This document shows, piece after piece, positions 1 to 5,358 of a stretch of 5,358 nucleotides of DNA; the first letter of the stretch is position 1, and each line of letters begins with the position of its first letter. The stretch lies in assembly GCA_003242515.1 (NCBI GenBank), contig QGUS01000129.1, positions 1-5,358 of the forward strand, in the 5' to 3' direction. The stretch is from Actinomycetota bacterium (GTDB lineage: Bacteria; Actinomycetota; Acidimicrobiia; Spongiisociales; ZC4RG35). The translations under genes were made by a program, and so were the position numbers. The notes beneath the pieces were generated by a model. The model was not told the DNA's origin and did no database searches. It saw only the letters and a program-made list of their open reading frames with translations.

Positions 1-1751
1 TCCTCGCCCAGGTGCTGGAGTCAGCGGACATCCGGGTCACCCGGATCGGGGTCGAGGAGCTCGGCGGGATCGACGAGCTGTCCGTCCACCAGGCGGCGAT
101 CCTGGTCGACGTCGCCGCCCGCCAGCTCGGGGAGTCGCATCTCAAGGCCCTGGACGGCTACGTCCGCAACCTCGGACGCGGCCTGATCGTGGTCGGCGGC
201 ACCCACTCCTACGGGCTGGGCGGCTACAAGGACACCCCGCTCGAGGCCCTCCTCCCCGTCGACGCCGAGGCGGTCGACCCCCAGCGCGAGGTCCCCGTCG
301 CCCAGGTGCTCCTCATCGACACCAGCGAGTCGATGGGAGCCTGCCACTGCGACGAGCGCGGCTTCGAGAGACCGACGGGTGGCGTGCTCAAGACCGACAT
401 CGCCAAGGCCGGCGCCATCAGGGCGCTGGAGGCACTCGGCCCGAGGGACGAGGTCGGGGTCCTCGCCTTCAGCGGCACCGGGAGGTGGCTGGTCCCGCTC
501 CAGGAGAGCCCCGACAGGGAGCAGGCCGAAGAGCAGATCGGGAGGATCCGCCCGTTCGGGGAGACCCGGATCATCCCCAACCTCCGGGAGGCCGCCGAGG
601 CGCTCCGGCAGTCCAACAAGGAGCTGAAGCACATCATCCTGTTCACCGACGGCTTCAGCATCGAGGTCGACAACGAGGAGCAGGGGTTCCCGCTGGCCGG
701 CGCGAGCCTCCTCGCCGAGGTGGAGAAGCTCGCCGAGGAGGGCATCACGGTGTCGATCGTCGGCACCGGCGAGGGCGCCATCGACGCACTGGAGGAGATC
801 GCCATCGCCGGACGCGGCCGCTTCTACCCGGGCCGGGACCTCAACGAGATCCCGGAGATCTTCGTCAAGGAGGCCCGCCTGGCCTCCCGCACCTTCATCA
901 ACGAGGGCACCTTCTTCCCCACCGTCACCTCGACCGCCCCGGCCGTGCGGAACCTCGACTCCGCGCCCCCGCTGCTCGGATTCGTGGCCACGACCCCGAA
1001 GCCGACCTCCGACGTCCAGCTCCAGATCGGGGAGTTCTCCGACCCCCTGCTCGCCTCGTGGCGGGTGGGCCTCGGCAAGGTGACCGCCTGGACCAGCGAC
1101 GCCGGCGGCAAGTGGGCGGCCGACTGGGCCGGCTGGGACGGCTTCGCCGGGTTCTGGTCCAACGTCGTACGCGACACCTTCCCGCTCGGCGGGGCGTCGG
1201 GCGAAGTAGTCGACGCCTCGATCAGCGACGAGACCCTGACCATCCGTCTCCAGGGCGAGGACGCCTTCGAGGCCGGGTTGGAGCCGGTGGCCCGGGTGAC
1301 CATGCCCGACGGCACCACCCAGGAGGTCGCCCTGGAGCGCGTGTCCGACACCGAGTTCGTCGGGAAGGTGTCCGCGCGGCAGGGCGGCACCTATGCCGTG
1401 GGCGTGGCGTTCGAGCGGGCGGACGGTGCGACCGCCACCGTCACCGCCATCGCCACCCGGTCGTTCGCCGCCGAGTACCTCCCGGGACCGTCGGACCCCG
1501 AGTTGATGGCGTCGATCTCGGCCGCCACCGGCGGGCGTGGCGAGATCGAGGCGGCCCAGGCCTTCGACCCCGACGGCCTGGAGTCGGGGGTCAGCCGGAT
1601 GTCGTTCCGCTGGTGGTTCCTGCTGGCGGCGGCCCTGCTGTGGCCGCTCGACGTCGCCCTGCGGAGGCTCCGGATCGGCCGGCGAGACCGGCAAGCCCCG
1701 CGAGGGTCAGAACCACGGCCCCGGCCCACACCCACCACACCATCGGCCTGA
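1..1751 (+). CDS. Membrane-anchored VWA-domain protein with amidotransferase-like N-terminal part (5' end missing)
   Basis: The frame is open to the left edge (first full codon at base 3), so the N-terminus lies outside. The GTG at 12 is probably an internal valine, because L-A-Q precedes it in frame and no ribosome site is visible. Numbering from base 3 gives 582 residues. Residues 1 to about 90 resemble the non-catalytic class I amidotransferase-like fold of this family (GLIVVGG, then YGLGGY). A VWA domain follows at about 100-290, with a complete MIDAS metal site: DTSES at 106-110, Thr188 in GETR, and Asp216 in FTDG. Next comes a conserved stretch with ATTPKP, DPLLASW and a Trp-rich DAGGKWAADWAGWDGF segment, then a beta-rich region (about 400-490). 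One membrane helix at about 536-553 is followed by a Pro/Arg-rich tail. Family relatives usually carry further membrane helices at the N-terminus, not seen here. The MIDAS suggests metal-dependent protein binding at the cell surface; the partner and function are unknown. The last 161 bases overlap the convergent ccmF. Confidence 0.88.
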   Translation, partial: LAQVLESADIRVTRIGVEELGGIDELSVHQAAILVDVAARQLGESHLKALDGYVRNLGRGLIVVGGTHSYGLGGYKDTPLEALLPVDAEAVDPQREVPVAQVLLIDTSESMGACHCDERGFERPTGGVLKTDIAKAGAIRALEALGPRDEVGVLAFSGTGRWLVPLQESPDREQAEEQIGRIRPFGETRIIPNLREAAEALRQSNKELKHIILFTDGFSIEVDNEEQGFPLAGASLLAEVEKLAEEGITVSIVGTGEGAIDALEEIAIAGRGRFYPGRDLNEIPEIFVKEARLASRTFINEGTFFPTVTSTAPAVRNLDSAPPLLGFVATTPKPTSDVQLQIGEFSDPLLASWRVGLGKVTAWTSDAGGKWAADWAGWDGFAGFWSNVVRDTFPLGGASGEVVDASISDETLTIRLQGEDAFEAGLEPVARVTMPDGTTQEVALERVSDTEFVGKVSARQGGTYAVGVAFERADGATATVTAIATRSFAAEYLPGPSDPELMASISAATGGRGEIEAAQAFDPDGLESGVSRMSFRWWFLLAAALLWPLDVALRRLRIGRRDRQAPRGSEPRPRPTPTTPSA

Positions 1752-3450
1752 CGTAGACGGTCACGTCGAAGCCATCGGCCTCGGGGGTGAGCAGCGACAC
1801 GGCGACGATCACGTCCCGCCACGGGGTCGACCATAGGGCGGGCTCGGCCACGGGGAGGCTCTGGCGCTCGTAGCCGCGGATCTGGGGGCGGACCTCGACC
1901 TTCCCGTCGACGAGGAACCGCCCCTCCGCGTAGACGTAGTTGGCCTCCTCCCCCGTCGTCACCTCGACCAGCTGCAGGGTGTGCGATCCCACGGTCAGGG
2001 TGTCTCCCGCGCGGACGCGGGCGGCCGTCTCGGTGCCGAGGGCGCTCGCCCCGGCGCCGACCAGGACCATGGCCAGGCCGAGGTGTGCGAGGTGGGCGGG
2101 GTCGGTCAGGTGCCCTCCGATGTGCCAGACGATGACGCCGGCCGCTCCCCCGGCCACGGCCCCGAGGATCAAGCCCGGCCAGGGGACCGACTCTGACACG
2201 GCCAGCATGACGGCGATCGCCACGACCGCACCGGTGGCGAAGGCGGCCAGGTCTGCCCTCCGGACCCCGTGTCCGGCCCATGTGGTCTGCATCGCGAAGC
2301 CCAGGAGCAGGGCGATCAGGAGCGCCGGCGGCAGGACCATGGTGACGAAGTAGGCGGGATCGAGGATCAGGGTGTCTCCTCCGAAGACCGCCCGGTATGC
2401 CGGGTAGGCCGAGCCCACCAGCACGAAGGCCATCACCATGCCGGCCAGCAGGCCGGCCGCGGCGAGCCAGGTGGGCCTGGTGAACCCCGCACGACCCCAT
2501 GCGGCGCCCCTACGGGCGCGCAGGGTGACCCAGGCCACCCCCAGCCCGGCCGCCAGGGCCGCGGCGAGGAGGGAGCGGGCCACCACCGGGTCCTCGGCGA
2601 ACGAGTGGATCGACCCGGTGACACCGGAACGGGTGAGGTACACACCGAGGACGCCGAGGGCGAACGGGAACAGGGCGAAGAAGACGGTCCAGCGGTGGAG
2701 CCTCCCATCCCGCCTCGTGACCCGGGAGGTGTGGAGGAAGGCGGTGATCCCCAGCCATGGCATCAGCGAGGTGTTCTCGACCGGGTCCCACGCCCAGAAG
2801 CCACCCCAGCCCAGCTCCACATAGGCCCAGTTGGCGCCGGCGACCATGCCCAGGGTGAGGAGGGTCCACGGCCACAGTGACGCCCGCCTCGCCTCCGGGA
2901 TCCAGTCGCGGGCCCGGTCCCCCCGGGCAAGCGCACCGAGGACCAGGGCGAAGGGGACGACCAGCCAGGTGAGGCCCAGGTACAGGACCGGCGGGTGGTA
3001 GATCATCGCCGGGTGCTGGAGGATCGCCAGCAGGCCCTGGCCGTCCACGGCGGGAATGGGGAGCCGCTCGAACGGCGTGGTGGCGAGGACGGTGAGCAGT
3101 AGGGCTGCCAGCCCGGCCCCGCCCACGACGCCGTGCTCCAGGTTCCCCTTGCGGCGAACACCCCAGGCCCCGACGGCGAGCAGCATGGCCGTGTAGAAGA
3201 GCATCGACCCCTCCATGCCGCCCCACATGGCGGCGAGGCGGTATGGCCACGGGGTGCGGAGGCTGGTGGTCCGCGCCACGTAGGCGAGGGAGAAGTCGTG
3301 GCGGAGCAGCGCCACCGCCAGCACGACCGTCGCCAGCCCCGCCAGGGCGGCGGCGACCCTCAGGAAGGCCCGGGGGCGATGGACCACGGAGACGGCGGCC
3401 GCGGCGGTCGATGCCCACAGGGCGACGGTCCCCAACTGCGCGGCTTCCAC
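1591..3450 (-). CDS. ccmF: CcmF/NrfE-type cytochrome c haem lyase
   Basis: Integral membrane protein of System I cytochrome c maturation. In the known family it takes haem from holo-CcmE and, with CcmH, attaches it to apocytochrome CXXCH motifs on the outer face of the membrane. The product is 619 residues, close to the roughly 650 usual for CcmF, with about 15 hydrophobic helices. Family signatures appear in order: WGGMEGS (76-82), QHPAMIYHPP (145-154), the haem-handling WWD-type motif GWGGFWAWDPVEN (214-226), RSGVTGSIHSF (274-284), AHLGLAMVLVG (455-465), a soluble beta domain (about 478-565), and a last helix (571-590). His152, His240, His282 and His456 match the four haem-ligand histidines of E. 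coli CcmF by motif context. The GTG at 3450 is chosen because a hydrophobic helix begins right after it. The frame stays open upstream to 3675, but that extension lacks family character and overlaps the preceding gene. The 28-residue tail after the last helix is Ala/Gly/Arg/Thr-rich and antisense to the VWA gene. No ccmE or ccmH gene is adjacent. Confidence 0.93.
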   Translation of the reverse strand: MEAAQLGTVALWASTAAAAVSVVHRPRAFLRVAAALAGLATVVLAVALLRHDFSLAYVARTTSLRTPWPYRLAAMWGGMEGSMLFYTAMLLAVGAWGVRRKGNLEHGVVGGAGLAALLLTVLATTPFERLPIPAVDGQGLLAILQHPAMIYHPPVLYLGLTWLVVPFALVLGALARGDRARDWIPEARRASLWPWTLLTLGMVAGANWAYVELGWGGFWAWDPVENTSLMPWLGITAFLHTSRVTRRDGRLHRWTVFFALFPFALGVLGVYLTRSGVTGSIHSFAEDPVVARSLLAAALAAGLGVAWVTLRARRGAAWGRAGFTRPTWLAAAGLLAGMVMAFVLVGSAYPAYRAVFGGDTLILDPAYFVTMVLPPALLIALLLGFAMQTTWAGHGVRRADLAAFATGAVVAIAVMLAVSESVPWPGLILGAVAGGAAGVIVWHIGGHLTDPAHLAHLGLAMVLVGAGASALGTETAARVRAGDTLTVGSHTLQLVEVTTGEEANYVYAEGRFLVDGKVEVRPQIRGYERQSLPVAEPALWSTPWRDVIVAVSLLTPEADGFDVTVYVRPMVWWVWAGAVVLTLAGLAGLAGRSGASAGRRRAATAGPPPAGTTSGTTSG

Positions 3451-3467
3451 ACGAGCAGGGTATTGGT

Positions 3468-3497
3468 CCCCCAACCCGAACCGATGAGGGTCGGGGG
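3468..3497 (-). terminator. GC-rich hairpin between the flavoenzyme gene and ccmF (possible terminator or attenuator)
   Basis: Read on the minus strand, CCCCCGACCC, a 10-base loop and GGGTTGGGGG form a 10-bp stem with a single G-U wobble. On the plus strand the same position is an A-C mismatch, so the fold favours minus-strand RNA. It begins 15 bases after the flavoenzyme stop and ends 17 bases before the ccmF GTG. No U-tract follows, so it is not a classic intrinsic terminator. It could be a U-less terminator of the kind proposed in actinobacteria, a partial attenuator or 3'-end stabiliser, or it could mask the G-rich stretch that is the only Shine-Dalgarno-like sequence ahead of ccmF. Confidence 0.4.
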
Positions 3498-3512
3498 TGG
3501 ATCCGCTCCGCC

Positions 3513-5358
3513 CTACCGCCGGAAGACGTCCGGCGGGATCGGCTCCTGCGGGCGGCGGCGCGCGTTCAGGCCCGACAGGTACTGCTTGGGGAAGTGGTGG
3601 CCCGTGTACCCGAGGTCGATCGCCGCGTTGAGCGTCCAGTACGGGTCGACGAGATGGGGTCGGGCCAGGAGGCACAGGTCGGCCCGGCCCGCCACCAGGA
3701 TGTTGTGGACGTCGTCGATCGACGACACTCCACCCACCGTCATCGTGGGGATCCCCACCTCGTGGCGGATCCGGTCACTGAACGGGGTCTGGTACAGCCT
3801 CCCGTACTCGGGCCGGGCGTCGATCGAGGTCTGGCCCGTGGAGACGTCGACGATGTCCACGCCGTGCTCCTTGAGGGCGCGGGCCAGCGCCACGGCGTCG
3901 TCGCCGTCGAACCCGCCCGGGACCCAGTCGGTGGCGGAGATGCGGACCGACAGCGGGCCGTCCCAGACGTCCCTGACCGCGTCCACCACCTCGAGCGGGT
4001 ACCTCATCCGGTTCTCCAGGCTCCCCCCGTACCCGTCGGTCCGCCGGTTGGCGAGCGGGGTGAGGAAGCTCGACATCAGGTAGCCGTGGGCGTAGTGGAG
4101 CTCCAGCAGGTCGAACCCGGCCCGCTTCCCCCGCTCCGCGGCGGCGACGAAGGCGTCCCGGACCTCGTCCATGTCCCTCCGGGTCATCTCCCGGGGCACC
4201 TGCGAGTCGGGCCGGTACGGGATGGGTGACGGGGCGATGATCTCCCAGTTGCCCTCGTCGAGCGGGTCGGTGTCGCCCTCCCACATCCGCTTCGTGGAGC
4301 CCTTGCGCCCGGAGTGCCCGAGCTGGAGGCCGATCTTCGCCTTCGTGTGGGTGTGAACGAAGTCGACGATCCGCTTCCAGGCGACCTCCTGCTCGTCGGA
4401 CCACATCCCGGTGTCCCCCGGCGAGATCCGGCCCTGCGGCGTGACACAGACCATCTCGGTCATCACCAGGCCGGCGCCCCCGACGGCGCGGCTCCCCAGG
4501 TGGACCAGGTGCCACTCGTTGGGGACGCCGTCCTCCCCCGCCGAGTACTGGTCCATGGGCGAGACCACGATGCGGTTCTCCAGCACCAGGTCCCGGAGCT
4601 GGAACGGGTGGAACATCGGCGGGACCTCCGGGCCCACCTCGACGGGGCAGCCGTGGTCGGAGGCGGCGTACCACCGGTCAACGGCCTCCATGTAGCCGGG
4701 GTCGCGGAGACGCAGGTTGTCGTAGGTGACCCGCTGGCTCCGGGTGAGGAGGCTGAAGGCGAACTGTTCGGGCTCCATGTGCCGGTAGCGGTCGGCGCCC
4801 TCGAACCACTCCAGGCTCGCCTTGGCCGCCCGTTGCAGGCTGTCCACGGCGGGACGCCGGTCCGCTTCGTAGGCGGCGAAGGCCTCCTCGATCGGGCCTC
4901 CCCTGGCGAGGTGACCGGCGAGGGAGATGGCGTCCTCCATGGCCAGCTTGGTGCCGGAGCCCACCGAGTAGTGGGCGGTGTGGATGGCGTCGCCCATGAG
5001 GACGACGTTGCCGTGGTGCCACCGCTCGCACTTGATGGTCGGGAAGACCAGCCACTTGGAGTTGTTGCCGACGAGCGGGTGACCGTCGAGGTGGCCGGCG
5101 AACAGCTCCTGGCACCTGGCGAGGGCGAGCTCGTCACTGACCCCCGGCGGGAAGGACTCGTGCTCGGTGGCGTCGAGGCCCAGCTCCCGCCAGGTGCCGG
5201 GCGCCATCTCGACGATGAAGGTGCTCCCCTCGTCCGAGTACGGGTAGATGTGCGCCCACACCATCCCGGCCGGGGTGTCCTCGAAGATGAAGTGGAACCT
5301 GTCGAAGACCTTGGTGGTGCCGAACCACATGTACTTGTTGACCCGCTCGTCGATGGAC
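3513..5358 (-). CDS. Fused FAD monooxygenase / Old Yellow Enzyme-type FMN oxidoreductase, salicylyl-CoA 5-hydroxylase or 2-aminobenzoyl-CoA monooxygenase/reductase family (5' end missing)
   Basis: The frame is open to the right edge and ends at a TAG at 3513-3515, leaving 614 residues. About 150 N-terminal residues, including the GxGxxG nucleotide-binding motif, are presumably outside, since the family is about 770 long. Residues 1-190 are the C-terminal half of an FAD aromatic hydroxylase: [12 protein letters not shown] (8-19) and the FAD motif GDAIHTAH (122-129) followed by [12 protein letters not shown] linker contains [18 protein letters not shown] (203-220). From about 248 a complete YqjM-like FMN barrel follows: SPMDQYSA (266-273), QLGHSGRKG (345-353), HYAHGYL with His421 and His424, [13 protein letters not shown], Arg472 in SVRIS, and the phosphate-site strand TVGGVSS (540-546). 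In known relatives the first domain hydroxylates a CoA-activated aromatic acid at C5 using O2 and NAD(P)H. In the 2-aminobenzoyl-CoA enzyme the second domain then reduces the product ring. The domain fusion is clear, but salicylyl-CoA versus 2-aminobenzoyl-CoA cannot be settled here. It is likely a cytosolic catabolic enzyme; no ligase or other pathway gene is in view. Confidence 0.9.
   Translation of the reverse strand, partial: SIDERVNKYMWFGTTKVFDRFHFIFEDTPAGMVWAHIYPYSDEGSTFIVEMAPGTWRELGLDATEHESFPPGVSDELALARCQELFAGHLDGHPLVGNNSKWLVFPTIKCERWHHGNVVLMGDAIHTAHYSVGSGTKLAMEDAISLAGHLARGGPIEEAFAAYEADRRPAVDSLQRAAKASLEWFEGADRYRHMEPEQFAFSLLTRSQRVTYDNLRLRDPGYMEAVDRWYAASDHGCPVEVGPEVPPMFHPFQLRDLVLENRIVVSPMDQYSAGEDGVPNEWHLVHLGSRAVGGAGLVMTEMVCVTPQGRISPGDTGMWSDEQEVAWKRIVDFVHTHTKAKIGLQLGHSGRKGSTKRMWEGDTDPLDEGNWEIIAPSPIPYRPDSQVPREMTRRDMDEVRDAFVAAAERGKRAGFDLLELHYAHGYLMSSFLTPLANRRTDGYGGSLENRMRYPLEVVDAVRDVWDGPLSVRISATDWVPGGFDGDDAVALARALKEHGVDIVDVSTGQTSIDARPEYGRLYQTPFSDRIRHEVGIPTMTVGGVSSIDDVHNILVAGRADLCLLARPHLVDPYWTLNAAIDLGYTGHHFPKQYLSGLNARRRPQEPIPPDVFRR

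Noticed and set aside
12..14. GTG at base 12 as the true start of the VWA gene
   Set aside because: The frame continues upstream to the window edge with plausible family residues, there is no ribosome-binding site, and the amidotransferase-like fold would be cut in the middle.
1678..1692. Small hairpin GCCGG-CGAGA-CCGGC inside the convergent overlap, considered as a bidirectional terminator
   Set aside because: It has only five base pairs, no U-tract on either strand, and lies within both coding sequences. Such stems arise readily by chance in GC-rich DNA.
21..1694. Long open frame on the minus strand opposite the VWA gene (557 residues)
   Set aside because: It is a GC-rich antisense shadow. 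Its translation is Gly/Arg/Asp/Leu-rich with no domain, whereas the plus strand shows a full VWA domain.
485..1756. 423-residue plus-strand open frame within the VWA gene in another frame
   Set aside because: It is Arg/Gly/Pro-rich low-complexity translation with no motif and lies within a recognised gene.
1391..2500. 369-residue minus-strand open frame across the ccmF 3' half and the VWA 3' end
   Set aside because: It is out of frame with ccmF, whose own frame carries all the CcmF motifs here. The composition is that of a shadow frame.
3451..3675. N-terminal extension of ccmF to the upstream ATG at 3675
   Set aside because: The added 75 residues are Pro/Arg-rich with no membrane helix, and they would overlap the end of the flavoenzyme gene by 163 bases. 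The GTG at 3450 sits directly before the first helix.
3133..4083. 316-residue plus-strand open frame spanning the ccmF start and the flavoenzyme 3' end
   Set aside because: It is antisense to two recognised genes, has no recognisable domain, and its composition changes where the sense genes change.

Overview
The window is GC-rich and almost wholly coding. It holds three protein genes, two of them cut by the window edges. Codon third positions are overwhelmingly G or C and GTG appears as a start. Together with the gene content this suggests a high-GC bacterium, most likely an actinobacterial lineage. A System I type haem lyase (CcmF) beside an aerobic aromatic-CoA flavoenzyme would fit an Acidimicrobiia-like or other deep-branching actinobacterium better than Streptomyces or Mycobacterium, which generally use the ResB/CcsA system. 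That placement is inference.

Layout. From the left edge to 1751 on the plus strand runs the C-terminal 582 residues of a membrane-anchored protein. It has an amidotransferase-like fold followed by a von Willebrand factor A (VWA) domain, and is missing its N-terminus. Facing it on the minus strand, 3450 down to 1591, is a complete 619-residue CcmF-type cytochrome c haem lyase. The two genes converge and overlap by 161 bases. Upstream of ccmF, on the same strand and 62 bases away, is the 3' part (614 residues) of a large fused flavoenzyme. It has an FAD aromatic hydroxylase joined to an Old Yellow Enzyme-type FMN domain, the architecture of salicylyl-CoA 5-hydroxylase / 2-aminobenzoyl-CoA monooxygenase-reductase. 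It runs off the right edge.

How the genes relate. The two minus-strand genes could share a transcript, but no functional link between aromatic-CoA breakdown and cytochrome c maturation is evident. The usual CcmF partners are not next to it. A GC-rich hairpin sits in the 62-base gap, just ahead of the ccmF start. No RNA genes, insertion sequences, CRISPR arrays or attachment sites were seen, and the only spacer between genes is this gap.

I do not see a convincing undescribed system. The most interesting feature is the long antiparallel 3' overlap, where each protein's membrane anchor lies opposite the other protein's low-complexity tail.
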